A DNA stretch of 22,923 nucleotides, taken from positions 1 to 22,923 of the forward strand of contig JADJLO010000027.1 of the NCBI GenBank assembly GCA_016710075.1, in the 5' to 3' direction. Both the position numbers and the translations under genes were made by a program. The notes beneath the pieces were generated by a model that was not told the origin of the DNA, searched no databases, and was given only the letters and a program-made list of their open reading frames with translations. This DNA is from Acidobacteriota bacterium. Its GTDB lineage: Bacteria > Acidobacteriota > Blastocatellia > RBC074. Shown here in pieces: positions 1 through 10,524 of this stretch (the stretch's first letter is position 1; each line of letters opens with the position of its first letter).

Positions 1-245
1 GGTTTCCGCATCGTCCCGCAACTCGTCATCACATTTTGATCAAATCCGGGCACCGTGCCGACCCTGACGCACGGGCTCTATTCAGTATGGCTCTCGTGCG
101 GCGATACAACTCGAGCGCGAGCCGGAGCCCTCGGATTGTTTACGGTTTTCTTGTGCGGTTTTCTGGAGCTGACGATGATCGGCACTGCTTTCCGCGGGCC
201 TAACTGAGTCTTTGATGGTCGCCGGCCGACTGGCCAAAACACTAA
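1..245 (+). pseudogene. 3' end of an integral membrane protein, possibly cytochrome b-like (partial, frameshifted)
   Basis: Only the tail of this gene is in the window. One frame from about position 48 to 210 reads as a hydrophobic helix (GLFTVFLCGFLELTMIGTAF) followed by RGPN. After a one-base slip it continues as WSPADWPKH and stops at 243-245, five bases before the cytochrome c start. A transmembrane helix followed by FRGP and a tryptophan-rich end is what I recall from cytochrome b-type subunits encoded beside type II molybdoenzyme operons, so a quinol-oxidising or haem b membrane subunit is plausible. That identification is inferred from a short tail. At least two frameshifts occur (a TGA near 38 and another near 210). 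Confidence 0.4.
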
Positions 246-250
246 AGCAT

Positions 251-1895
251 ATGAACAGGAACAAACATCTTTTGTTGTGGTCGAGCGTGGGAGTTTTCAT
301 CCTGCTGGTCATATTGCAGCGAACGAAAACCTGGGAAGAGAATGGCGGCAGAGACAGGGCACGGCGCGTTCTACGGGAAGGCGCCCCGGAAGGGTGCCGA
401 GGATGTTCACCTGCGACAGGTCACCAATCCCGGTCTCAATATTTGGGATCGCTGCGTCTCGTGTCACGTCGGAATGGCTCCCGGTGAGCAGGGAATAACC
501 GGCGACCGTGTCCTGGCCGCTCACAAGGCCGTGGTTCACCAACCTGCTGAGTTTGGCTGCACCGTGTGTCACGGCGGACAGGGAAGAGCGACCAAGACAG
601 GCCGATGCTCACGGCGATGTCCATTTAGCCCAGCCGATGATACCCGTCAAATACGCTGATGCAGGTTGCGCACCTGCCACGCCGCTGAAAGTCCCAGATC
701 AGGGATTCTTGAAAAAGCCCGTGGAGTATCCGAGAGGCTCGATTGCCTTGCCTGTCCACAGTAAAGACGGGCGTGGAGCCTGATCAGACCGGGTGGAGGC
801 GGACTTGAAGGTCCGGATCTTTCGAGCGCGGGCTTCAAGGATCCGACTTAGGCTGGTACGAAAAGCACCTCCAAGCGACCGGGGTAGAGCAGAACGGCCC
901 GTGGAAGCCTCGTTCGGGGTGACTCAGCAGGAGATCGTGTGCGCTGACAACCTATCTTTCAACACGAGTGGGATCATCCGAAACTGGTCGCGAAGCCAGA
1001 AGGCGGCTTTCAATTCTTCGGTATCTTGGCTGTCACAAGGGTCAGCGGGGTCGGCGGAGACGCTGGTCCCGCGGACCTGTCGCGCGCCGGTGAGAAAGAA
1101 GATCCTGGAATTCCGATTTCACACACGTGTGCGGGCAACCGGTTATTTCCTCTGGCTTGGCGAACGCTTCCGTTCGCCCGCTGCGATCGTCCGGTCGGCG
1201 AGCCTAGCGATGGGGCTGACTGAGAAATCAAAAGATCTGCTAACGACCTTACGTCTTGTCGCTCAGGCGCAGAGAGCTTCCCGGCGCATCTCCCAAGGCG
1301 AGGGGTGCAGGTCCTGAGATTCGGCGCACGCGAATTTTCGACCGACGGCGCAACGATATTCAGCGCCATCTGCTCCGGCGGCTGCCATGGCGCCGACGGC
1401 AAAAGGGCGGCGATATGGGGATCTCTGACCTACCCTGCCATCGCGGGTCAGGACTTCCCTTGAGCTGGCATCGGACGATTCATCACCGAAACGATCAGCA
1501 AGGGAAGACCGGGTCGCAAGATGCCGGTCTGGGCGAGCGAATCGGGTTGAAACCCGAAGTTTGCGGGTCGTCGCTTACCTGCGCCAGCTTGGAGGCGGCA
1601 TTTCATTCAAGCCGGACAGCTCCCCGCTCGCTGGATCGGCGCCGAGTGGCCGCTGGTTCGAGGCTCTTTCATACAACTGCTCAGCTGTCACGGCCAGAAG
1701 GGCGAGGGCAGAAGGCCCGCTCTTAAAACAAGGTTTTTTATCCAGTGCGACTGACAGATTCTGGTCGAAACCATGGCCGTGGACGTCGCGGAACCGCGAT
1801 GCAGGGATTTCTCAACCCCTTCACCCACGCGTTCAACCTGTCAACGCAGGAGATTGAATCCATCAGCTTTCATCCGTTCCTGGGAGGCGAAATAG
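251..1895 (+). pseudogene. Multihaem c-type cytochrome, about seven haem sites (many frameshifts)
   Basis: The ATG at 251 begins a short basic stretch and a hydrophobic anchor (LLLWSSVGVFILLVI), so the protein is exported or membrane-tethered. Splicing frames gives one protein of about 545 residues ending at TAG 1893-1895, six bases before the molybdoenzyme subunit. Haem-binding sites occur at 453-467 (CVSCH), 558-572 (CTVCH), 667-680 (C-A-T-C-H with one base missing), 744-759 (CLACH with one base extra), 1022-1036 (YLGCH, first Cys replaced), 1371-1388 (CSGGCH, one residue too long) and 1678-1691 (CSxCH with one base missing). Phrases such as GPDLSRAG and AMGLTEKE are typical of class I cytochrome c domains. 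It probably carries electrons between the molybdoenzyme and the membrane chain. No single frame stays open for more than about 170 codons. The regular motif spacing suggests sequencing error at least as much as decay. Confidence 0.75.
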
Positions 1896-1901
1896 ACCTA
1901 C

Positions 1902-4900
1902 ATGAAAAAGATATCAAGGCGCGATTTCCTGGCAGGGCTTTCGGTCGCAGGCTTCGGCGCGCGCTGGCCGCGTCGGCCACAACCGCGTGGGCCCTGATGC
2001 CCGTCACCAATCCGCTGGCATCTTATCCCGATCGTGGATGGAACATAACTATCGCGATCTTTGGAAATACGATTCCAAGACACCTTCACCTGCGCTCCGA
2101 ACGACACGCACAACTGCCTGCTCAATGCCTATGTGGTCCCGGCGTCATCACCATCGGCCCTACGATGCGCTACGGCGAAGCGAAGACCCTCCGCAGGCAA
2201 CAGATCGACTCATCGATGGGATCCGCATGTCTGCCAAGGGGCTGGCGCTGACCCGCAGGTTATGGCGGCCGTCCGCATCAACTCGGTCAATGGTCCGGGC
2301 AGTTGAAAAAAATGGGTTGAAGCCGGATTCCCGCGGGGCAAAAGGACGGCCGCCCCGGAGAATATTTCAGCGATGTGCCCGCGATGAATGGGTTCGAGTC
2401 TCACGACGACAGCCGCAAAATTGTCGCGTCGGCGCTCAAGAACATCGCCGAAACCCGCACCGGCGATGAAGGCGAAGACTAGCCCAGGTCGCATTACGAT
2501 GAAGCGACGATCGAGGAGGCGACACAGGGCGTGGGCGCAGGTCCTCAAATTCCACGGCAGGATGCCGCTGCTCGAATCACCTGTGTCTTTGGTATGTATC
2601 GATGGCCAATTCGGCGCAGGCTCTGCTGGATGCCGCGATTTCGCAAGGTGGGACCCGACAAGGCGGTGGGAGTGCAAGGCTTCGATAATTATTCGTGGCA
2701 TACCGACCCTCCCGCCCGGACATCCAATGGTCACAGGCCAGTGACCGTCGAATTCGATCTGTCGGTTACCGAGCACGCCAAAACCGTGGTCGTCTGGGGG
2801 CTCGAACTGGACGTACCAAGATGCCGGATGCTCATTGGCTGACCGAAAAGGCCCAAGGGAACACACGTCGTCGTCATCGCCTGCGAATATTCCGCCACAG
2901 CCACCAAGGGCGACGATGTCGTCGTCGTCCGACCCGGCACAACTCCGGCCCTGGCTCTCGGCTTCGCCACGCGTCAACATGCGCGAAAAATCTGTATGAC
3001 AGGGATTATGTCCGCCAATGGACAAAACCTGCCGCTAGTGCGTATGGATACGTTGAAATATCTAAAGGCACAGGAGGTCTTTGGAGGGCAGCCGGCGGAT
3101 CCCTTAAATGGACTCGCATTCTGAAAGAAGGCGAAAAAGAGCCGCCCGCCGAACAGCACATTCAGTCGATAGTTCCTGAAAAACTGCGGCTTGAATGCGG
3201 TGATTACATCTGGTGGGATAAAGCAGGCAACGCACCGAAGATGCTCACCCGCGACGATGTCGGTAAAAATTCAAAGATCGGTGACGCGCTTCTAGAAGGC
3301 ACCGTTGAAGTCACCCTGGCGGACGGTAAGAAAGTTCGCTGCCGCCGGTCTTCGACCTGGTCGGGAACAGCGGCTCACTTCGATCCGAAGACGGTTGAGG
3401 AACTGACTTGGGCGCCGGCAGGACCGCAGTCGAATCGCTGGACTCGTCACCTTCGCCAAACAGCCTGGTACGACGCTCTTTGCCGTCGGCAGAACGGAAT
3501 CAATTTTCAATAACGATAATAAAGACCGGGACATCTTTGCTGCTGGCAGCCCTCACAGGGAATGTCGGTAAGATGACGGAAATGTCGGATCATTTGCGGG
3601 CAATTACCGCACGGCCCTCTTCAACGGATCTCCGCAGTACATCAATGAAAACCCGTTCGATATCGAACTCGATCCGACGAAACCTGCAAAGGCCGAAACA
3701 ATACTGGAAGGCCGAATCGGCTCACTACTACAATCACGAAAGATCATCCACTACGCGTCGGCAACAAGTTGCTGACGGGCAAGACACACATCCCGACTCC
3801 GACCAAGTCGCTCTGGTTTGCGAATGCCAACTCGATCCTAGGCATGTCAAATGGCACTACAACACTGTCATCAACGTTCTGCCGCGCATCGAGATGGTCG
3901 CAGGTGCAGAGTGGTAGTGGTCAACGTCGTGTGAATGGGCCGATGTGGTCTTCGGCGTGGATTCAGGGCGAGCTGAAGCATCCCGATATGACCGCTTCGG
4001 TGACCAATCCATTCCTCCTCGTCTTCCCGCACTCCGATCGAGCGCATCTTCAAAACGATCGGAGACATAGAGGTATTCACGCTGGTTAGCTCAAAGCTTG
4101 CCGAACTGACCAAAGACAATCGCTTCAACGATTACTGAAATTCGTCCGCGAAGGGAAGACCGATGTCTACCTGCAAAGCGAATCCTCGACACTCGACCAA
4201 CACGAAGGGCTATAAATTCGCAGACCTCGAAGCGAAAGCCGTAGAGGGCGTCCCGGTTCTGATGAACAGCCGGACGACTCCGAAGGCCGTCGGCTACGAC
4301 CAGGTGGCGGACTCCACGCCGTGGTATACCAAGAGCGGACGCCTCGAGTTTTACACCGCGAAGAGAAGGAATCATCGAAGCGGGTGAAACCTTCCGGTGC
4401 ATCGCGAGCCTGTGGATTCAACCTTCTACGAACCGAACATTATAATTTCACCCGAAACACGAGGCCATCGACCGGACGGGCCTGAAGTCTACGGCGTCAA
4501 GCGAGACGACCTGTCGTGCGAAACCCGCTGCGGCCGGAACGTCGTCATGACATGGGCTGAAGCCAAAAAGACGGCTCATCCGCTGATGAAAGACGGCTTC
4601 AAGTTCATCTTCCACACCCCGAAATATCGCTTATGGTTCGCACGACCCCGATCGATACAGACAGATCGCTGTTCTATTCGGTCCGTTCGGCGATCTTTAC
4701 CGTAAAGACAAACGCAAACCCTTCGTCACTGAAGGCTATGTCGACATCAATCCATCGGATGCCCAGGAGATGGGCGTACAGGACGGAGATTATGTCTGGA
4801 TCGATCCGGACCCCGAAGAGAGCCTTTCCGCGGCTGGCAGAAGAACAAGCGCGATTATGAATTTGCACGGCTGCTTTGTCGCGCCCGCTACTATCCCGGA

Positions 4901-5316
4901 ACTCCGCGCGGAGTGACACGCATGTGGTTCAACATGTATACCGCCACGCCGGGCTCGATGCAGGGGCAGAAGGAACGCGGACGGGCTCGCCGGAATCCGC
5001 GGACAAATTACCAGGCGATGTTTCGTTCGGGTTCGCACCAGTCCGCCACGCGCGGCTGGCTTAAACCCACGCTGATGACGGATTCGCTGGTTCGCAAGGG
5101 ACTCTTCGGCCAGGCATCGGCAAGGGCTTCCTGCCCGATGTCCCATTGCCCGACCGGGCCCCGCGCGAATCCTTCGTCAAGATCACGCGCGCCGAACCGG
5201 GCGGAATCGAAGGAGCTCTTTGGCGTCCCGCTGCTCTGGGCATCAGGCCGCGCTATGAATCCATTGAGATGAAAAAATATCTCGCAGGTGAGTTTATCAA
5301 TAAGTCAAAAGCTTAG
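1902..5316 (+). pseudogene. Type II DMSO-reductase-family molybdopterin catalytic (alpha) subunit, Tat-exported, heavily frameshifted
   Basis: The ATG at 1902 starts MKKISRRDFLAGLSVAGFGA, a twin-arginine signal, so the enzyme is exported folded. A Shine-Dalgarno-like GGGAGG lies at 1882-1887 inside the end of the cytochrome gene. Next comes CAPNDTHNC (2091-2117), part of the FS0 iron-sulphur site of NxrA/EbdA-type subunits, then a run matching GNRSTHRWDP and GFPRGKDG. A clean stretch at 3060-3345 includes GDYIWWDK and TVEVTLADGKK. The C-terminal molybdopterin-dinucleotide part includes FGPFGDLYRKDKRKPF and NPSDAQEMGVQDGDYVWIDP (about 4675-4800) and TRMWFNMYTATPGSMQGQ (about 4915-4970). The reconstructed length of about 1,135 residues fits the family. 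At least ten frameshifts are present. Family members oxidise or reduce nitrite/nitrate, ethylbenzene, selenate, chlorate or dimethylsulphide; the sequence does not show which applies here. Confidence 0.8.
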
Positions 5317-5390
5317 GCCTTGCGCCCCGGCTCGTAAGCAAATTTCCTGAACTTTACCGCGCATCAGAATAATAAAGGAGAAATCAAGAC

Positions 5391-6540
5391 ATGGCTCGTG
5401 TATACAACTGGCAAATCGGCAGAGAGATGTCTTACTGGTATCCCGAGAATCGTCCGCAAAAACAGTTCGCGGCGGTCTTCGATACAAACAAATGCATCGC
5501 GTGCCAGACCTGCACGCTGGCCTGCAAAACCACCTGGACGTCCGGCAAGGGGCAGGAGTATGCTCTGGAACAACGTCGAGACAAAACCCTACGGTTTCTA
5601 TCCGCTGATGGGATCTGAAACTGCTCCAACTTATTTTCGAAGGTCAGAAATGGAGCGAAACGGATTACGAAGGGCAGAAGCTGCACAAGTATGAAGGCAG
5701 CACCATTTTTGAATCGGCGCCTGCGGGCGAACGAGTAATGGGCTGGCGGCCGAGGATCAGGACTACTCCTATCCCAACGTGGGCGAGGACGATTGCTCAG
5801 GGCAGGTCGACGGCGGCGCAAGTTTCTCGATGGAGCATATGGCGTGGTTTTATTACCTCGCCCGCATCTGCAATCACTGCACCTATCCCGGCTGCCTCGC
5901 CTCGTGCCCGCGCGGCTCGATTTACAAACGCCCGGAAGATGGCATCGTGCTCGTCGATCAGGGGCGCTGCCGCGGTTACCAGGAATGCGTCAAGGGATGC
6001 CCGTACAAGAAGGTCTTCTTCAACATGATGACCGGAACCTCTGAGAAATGCATCGCCTGCTACCCGAAGATCGAGATGGGCATACAGCCTCAGTGTTTCG
6101 TCAACTGCATCGGCAAGATTCGACTGGCGGGATTCCTCTCGACACCCGATAAAGCGAACCCGGACAACCCGCTCGATTACCTTGTGCACATACGCAAAGT
6201 CGCGCTGCCGCTGTTCCCGCAGTTCGGACTCGAACCGAATGTTTATTACATTCCGCCGGTTCACGTCCCGCAGGCGTTCACGAGCCAGATGTTCGGCCCC
6301 GGTGTCGCTGAAGCAGTCAAGACTTATCGCAATGCTCCCAATGATCCCGATCTGTCCAGCCTGCTGGGGCTTTTCGGCTCGACCGAGATGATCATTCCGA
6401 GATGGAAACGCCAGGGCGATTGGGTTGCCGGAATGGATGAAAAGGGGAAGGAAGTGGTTCGCGTACCACTGAGAGAACCTATTCTTATTCGACCGGCATA
6501 CGACAAGCTCTACCAGATTTCACGAACCAACTGTCCCTGA
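5391..6540 (+). CDS. Type II DMSO-reductase-family Fe-S (beta) subunit, NarH/NxrB/EbdB-like (frameshifts near 5570-5780)
   Basis: The protein starts MARVYNWQIGREMSYWYPEN, the characteristic N-terminus of NxrB/EbdB-like subunits. The ATG is preceded by AAAGGAG at 5375-5381. Four ferredoxin-type cysteine groups are visible: CIACQTCTLAC (residues 35-45), CNHCTYPGCLASC, CRGYQECVKGC and CIACYPKIEMGIQPQC-FVNC. Together they ligate the chain of clusters that moves electrons between the molybdenum site and the haem b subunit. The tail (VNCIGKIR, YYIPPVHVPQAF, QMFGPGV) matches the family closely. The stretch 5779-6540 is clean; 5570-5780 slips frame at least twice but reconstructs as WNNVETKPYGFYPL and further family sequence. 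The gene lies 74 bases after the alpha subunit and 13 before the gamma subunit. Having no twin-arginine signal, it would be exported bound to alpha. The first cluster has all four cysteines, unlike Nitrospira NxrB, where I recall one being Asp. Confidence 0.9.
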
Positions 6541-6553
6541 GGAGGTGATCGTC

Positions 6554-7418
6554 ATGAGAACAATTGCCCGATCGATTCTGCCCCTGATGGCGATTGCACT
6601 CTGTCTGGCTGTCGTTTCAGGTTGCAGGCGAACGGTGGCGACAACTACCGAAGTTGTCGCCGTCTCATCCACTAATGTCCCGAGCAAACCGGACGATCCG
6701 GCATGGGACGAGGCGCCGGAACACGCCGCCAAACTCTTGTTGCAGGATCTGGTCGAACCCAGACAGATGCAGGTTTCCACTGCCGATGTGCGCGTTCGCG
6801 CAATCACCAACGGCGCCGAAATAGCTTTCCGCCTCGAATGGCTGGACAAGACCAAAGACGATCTTCCGGGCCCGGCTCATTTTATGGATGGCTGCGCCGT
6901 GCAGATCCCGGCAAAAATCGAGGCCAATCTGCCGGCGCCGCAAATGGGTGAAACCGGTAAAAATGTCGAAATAACCTTCTGGCGAGCCGATTGGCAGGCA
7001 ATGGTCGACGGCAGGCCGGATTCGATCAAGGAGCGCTATCCCAACGCTTCGGTTGACCATTACCCGTTCGAAGCTCAATCGCTTGAGAAAGGCTCTGCCG
7101 CTCAGACCGAAATGGCGACCCGTTACTCCCCGGCTGCCGCGGTCGGAAATCGCCGGGTCGGCCCGCGGTCGAATCCCGTTGAAGATCTGATCGCCGAAGG
7201 GCCCGGCACTCTCTCCGGCCGCTTCAACCACTTCCAAAGGCCGCGGGATGAAGACTGCCGACGGATGGTCCGTAATCATCACCAGGCGTGTCCCGGCAGG
7301 GCTTGCTTCCGGATCACGCACTCAGACCGCATTCGCCATCTGGGAGGGCTCGCACAATGAGGTCGGCGCAAGGAAGATGCGCACAGGCTGGATACCACTC
7401 CTGATGAAAGGAAAATGA
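6554..7418 (+). CDS. Ethylbenzene-dehydrogenase-type haem b (gamma) subunit, lipoprotein-like (one frameshift)
   Basis: The start chosen is ATG 6554, because GGAGGTG lies at 6541-6547 just after the beta stop. The N-terminus has a hydrophobic signal ending VVSGC, a plausible lipobox, so the mature protein may be a periplasm-facing lipoprotein. PDDPAWDEAPEHAAKLLLQD, then RAITNGAEIAFRLEWLDKTK and DGCAVQIP, are the sequence style of the EbdC/DdhC/SerC haem b-binding fold. Near 7215 the frame slips by one base. The original frame ends in a spurious tail at 7360, whereas the shifted frame gives TADGWSVIITRRVPAG and FAIWEGSHNEVGARKM, clear family sequence, ending at TGA 7416-7418. It would pass electrons between the beta subunit's Fe-S chain and a c-type cytochrome, probably the one encoded upstream. 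Its stop overlaps the chaperone start (ATGA at 7415-7418). Confidence 0.85.
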
Positions 7419-8068
7419 TGAAAGCTCAAACGGTCGAATCGGTAAATAAGAATCTGCTGTCGGAGGCCGCTGAATGGCGGCTGATCAGCCTTCTGTTCGA
7501 ATGTCCAATAAACAACTGGCGGGAGCAGGTCGTCGCTATCGCCGCCGAAATCGACGATGAAACTCTGAAAGCCGCCGCGGCGTCCATTCATGATGAAGTC
7601 ACCGAGGGGCTCTATCATTCAACCTTCGGCCCGGGCGGCCCCGCTCCTCCAAGAGAAGTCAGCTATCGCGACTGGATTCAACCCGGATACCTGATCTCTG
7701 AATTGACTACCTATTACGATGCCTTCTCCTACAAACCCGTGACTCGCGAAGTCCTCGATCACGTCTCTGTCGAAACCGGGTTTATCGCATATCTCAAACT
7801 TAAAGAAGCCTACGCCATGGCCTGCGGTGATGACGACCACGCAGCCGTCACCGCTGACGCTGCAAAAGATTTCATCAATGAACACCTGCAACACATAGCC
7901 GAACCGCTGGCCGGCCTTCTCGAACATTCAGGACTCGATTACCTCGCGCTCGCCTCTGCGGCTCTCTTACGCCGCGTCGGCCCGCGCAAGGACAAATCTA
8001 AAGGATCCGACCTTCCGGTCCTCCCAGTCCTTTCAGATATCGATGAGCCCATTTTCGATTGCTCTTAA
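7415..8068 (+). CDS. TorD/DmsD/NarJ-family molybdoenzyme chaperone
   Basis: An intact protein of 217 residues, the usual length for this family. It is all-helical in character, with EAAEWRLISLLFECP near the N-terminus, YHSTFGPGGPAPPREVSYRD around residues 68-87 (the GPGGPAPPREVSYR stretch is typical of chaperones for type II DMSO-reductase enzymes), and a final helix ending ALLRRVG before a charged tail. It acts in the cytoplasm, holding the alpha subunit until molybdopterin is inserted and proofreading Tat export. It follows the gamma subunit with an ATGA overlap (ATG at 7415, another at 7418), so translation is probably coupled. It is the last gene of the respiratory operon. No frameshift is seen. 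An obvious terminator hairpin is not visible after 8068. Confidence 0.88.
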   Translation: MMKAQTVESVNKNLLSEAAEWRLISLLFECPINNWREQVVAIAAEIDDETLKAAAASIHDEVTEGLYHSTFGPGGPAPPREVSYRDWIQPGYLISELTTYYDAFSYKPVTREVLDHVSVETGFIAYLKLKEAYAMACGDDDHAAVTADAAKDFINEHLQHIAEPLAGLLEHSGLDYLALASAALLRRVGPRKDKSKGSDLPVLPVLSDIDEPIFDCS

Positions 8069-8126
8069 GAGAGATTTCGTTATTCAACACAAACACGTAT
8101 CATTGTGATGAAAGCGAGGCATCAAA

Positions 8127-8774
8127 ATGATTCGTCATACTTTACTGACATGCCTTCTATTTATCACTCTGATCACACCCGCATACAGCCGGCAAGTCAG
8201 GCCGTCACCCTCTGCGACAAAACCGAAACCTGCACCCCCATCCGTCACCCGGGCAGGCAATACAAGGCTCAGACTCGCGATCGGCGCTTACAGCGCCGTC
8301 CTCGATCTCAAAAACGATATACAAGGCTGTGTGGGAAAGCTCTATGACTCGGTTTCTACAATGAAAGTTGCCGGCAAGGCCATACCGAAAATCAAAGTCC
8401 TCGATCGGGTCGCGAAAGACAACAACTATTATGTTGTAGTCCTGACCACCGCCACTTCTAATTGCAGTATCCAGGGACAATGCGGCGCTGCGGACGACTT
8501 GACTCTGATCTGGTTGAAACTGGATTCCCACCTCAAGCTTGAAGGCAAAAAGGCCATAGCCATCGAGCAATGCAGGGCCTTTCTCCATCTCCTCGAACCC
8601 GAGCTTGAGTATGATGGTAATACGTCAATCAAATTATCGCAGGGCAAGTTGAAAATTAAATTTGCCGACGAAATGGGTTTTGACGAATCAAAACATACGC
8701 TGTCGGAACTGATCTACGACCGCAGCATCCCTGAAAATGGATTCATCGTCACCACTCAAAAGAAGAACAAGTAA
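8127..8774 (+). CDS. Secreted protein of unknown function
   Basis: I do not recognise this family. The protein has 215 residues and begins with a clear signal peptide (basic MIRH, then a hydrophobic stretch ending PAYS), followed by a proline-rich linker to about residue 45, so it is exported. The mature part is a small mixed alpha/beta domain with repeated hydrophobic strands (KDNNYYVVVLTTATSNCSI, LTLIWLKLDSHLKLEGKKAI). It contains five cysteines, one of them in the signal peptide. GCGAGG at 8114-8119 sits seven bases before the ATG. It lies 58 bases after the chaperone gene and about 100 bases before the TPR-thioredoxin gene, so it may be transcribed alone. The reading frame is intact and codon use resembles its neighbours. 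Confidence 0.7.
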   Translation: MIRHTLLTCLLFITLITPAYSRQVRPSPSATKPKPAPPSVTRAGNTRLRLAIGAYSAVLDLKNDIQGCVGKLYDSVSTMKVAGKAIPKIKVLDRVAKDNNYYVVVLTTATSNCSIQGQCGAADDLTLIWLKLDSHLKLEGKKAIAIEQCRAFLHLLEPELEYDGNTSIKLSQGKLKIKFADEMGFDESKHTLSELIYDRSIPENGFIVTTQKKNK

Positions 8775-8802
8775 TATTGATCAAACTCGTTTGGCGATCA
8801 CA

Positions 8803-8832
8803 TTGACACGATGTGGAGGTCAAGTGATTATT
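8803..8832 (+). promoter_or_regulatory. Possible sigma-70-like promoter upstream of the TPR-thioredoxin gene
   Basis: A perfect TTGACA (8803-8808) is followed after 18 bases by ATTATT (8827-8832), a poor match to the -10 consensus. It lies in the 104-base gap between the secreted protein and the TPR-thioredoxin gene, at a reasonable distance from the start at 8879. The -35 box is convincing and the -10 box is not. Confidence 0.25.
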
Positions 8833-8878
8833 CGGCCTGACTCTAAAATGATTCGCCCAAATAACAGGAGATGATCTG

Positions 8879-10524
8879 ATGCGCTTCAAACGAATCACTC
8901 TCATATTTGCACTCTGCCTGCTCGGCTCAAGCGCCGCCGTCGCGCAGGAAAGCCTCGGCACGCCTGCTGCCAAAGCAGCTTTCGAAAGAGGCGAAGCACT
9001 GAGCAGAAACGCGAAGTTTGCCGAAGCTGCCGCCGAATATCGCAGGGCGATTGAGATCGATCCCGATTACGCCGAAGCGCACAGCCAGTTCATCTTCAGC
9101 TCCAAGCTAGGCGCGCGCGATGAAAGTGATCCAGTTAAATCCAAAGCGCTGGGCGAAGCGATGACGGACAAGCTCAAAGCGATGTATGCCGAATGGGCTC
9201 AGAAAGACCCGAAACGCGCCAGCTATCAATGGGCGCTGGGCGATCTGCATATGTATAAAGATTACGCCAAAGTCGAGCAGTATACGCGCAAGGCGGTCGT
9301 GCTCGATCCCAGGTTTGCGCGTGCCTGGCAAACGCTTGCTCTGGTCGAAGAAGTGCGCGGCAACAATGCGAACGAACATTCATATCTGAAAAAAGCTGCT
9401 GAAGCCGCGCCCGACAACCCCGCCTACGCGTTTTATTACGCCAACTCGCTCAAGCGCAAGAATAAATCGCTTTATGCAAAAGCTTCACTGGATGTCGCCA
9501 AACGCTTTCCAAAGCACGAACGCGGCGCGCAGTCGCTCTACTGGCTCGGTTTCAATGAAACCAATCCGGCGTTCAAGCAGGCGTACCTCGAACAGCTTCG
9601 CCTGCAATATCCGGTAGCTGAATTCTCATGGTCGTCATCGGGCATGTTCATGCTCTTTGAGGCGTATCACAAAGCGGCTCCTAACAAGGCGCTCGCGCTG
9701 GCTGAAGGAATGGTGAAAGCATTCCCCGCCGGATCGCAGAACAAATCGTGGCAGGCTTTACTGGATTATCAAAAAAACATGATCCGGGCGCAGGTGTTGC
9801 TGGATAAAAAAGATTTCGCCATAGCGTCCGGGATGCTCGATAACACAATCTTGCCGGCGCGTTTTGACGCGACAAACCTTTTAAACTCAAAGTCGAAGCG
9901 GCACAGGACGCGGCAGCGCAACAGAAAGTATACGGCGATCTGCTCAAACAAACGGTCAAAGAGCCGTCCGATGACCTGCTCACAACCCTGTTCGCCCTGG
10001 GAGCAAAACTCAAAAAAGACAATGCCCAGGTCAAAGCGGACATACATCAACTGCTCGACGCACAGGCCAAAACTGTCAAAGAGTTTTCACTGAAACGTTA
10101 CGGCGATGAAAAAACGATTTCGCTCGCGGATTACCGCGGCAAGGTAGTGTTGCTGAACTTCTGGTATCCGTTCTGCGGCCCTTGCCGCGGCGAAAATCCA
10201 TCACTCCAAAAAGTGCTCAAGCGTGTCGGTATGGATAAATTCGCCATCCTCGCAGTCAACGTCTATCCGGCTGAAGACAAGTTTGTGATGCCATACATGA
10301 AAGGCAACGCCTTCGATTTCGTCCCGCTGCATGGCAACGAAGAGTTTGCCGAGAAGGAATGGGGCGCCCGCGGTTATCCGACCAACTTCCTGATTGACCC
10401 GCAGGGACGCACGATCTATCGGCTCGGCCCGATGCGCGGCGAAGCCGAAGAGCGCCGCTTTGAATTGCAGATTCGCCTGCTGCTCGATCGCAATGAGCGC
10501 GAGCAAAGCAGGAAGAGCGATTGA
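8879..10524 (+). CDS. Exported TPR protein with C-terminal TlpA/ResA-like thioredoxin domain (one frameshift)
   Basis: ATG 8879 follows ACAGGAG at 8864-8870. The first 23 residues are a signal peptide ending AVAQ. Residues about 30-320 are tetratricopeptide-like helices: AKFAEAAAEYRRAIEIDPDY is a canonical TPR, with further A/G/Y/P-spaced repeats such as AKVEQYTRKAVVLDPRFARA. At about 9880 one T seems to be missing from a run of T. The original frame then goes out of register and ends at 10093, while the shifted frame reads KVEAAQDAAAQQKVYGDLLK and runs on to TGA 10522-10524. The last 140 residues are a thioredoxin-fold domain: KVVLLNFWYPFCGPCRGENP carries the CGPC redox site at about residue 433, and GARGYPTNFLIDPQGR contains the cis-proline. 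It is probably a periplasmic thiol-disulphide oxidoreductase, perhaps serving cytochrome c maturation. It overlaps the next gene by one base (TGATGA). Confidence 0.85.

Noticed and set aside
2210..3025. A 271-residue ORF on the - strand within the alpha-subunit region
   Set aside because: The + strand here carries recognisable molybdoenzyme sequence in spliced frames; the antisense ORF is a by-product of codon bias.
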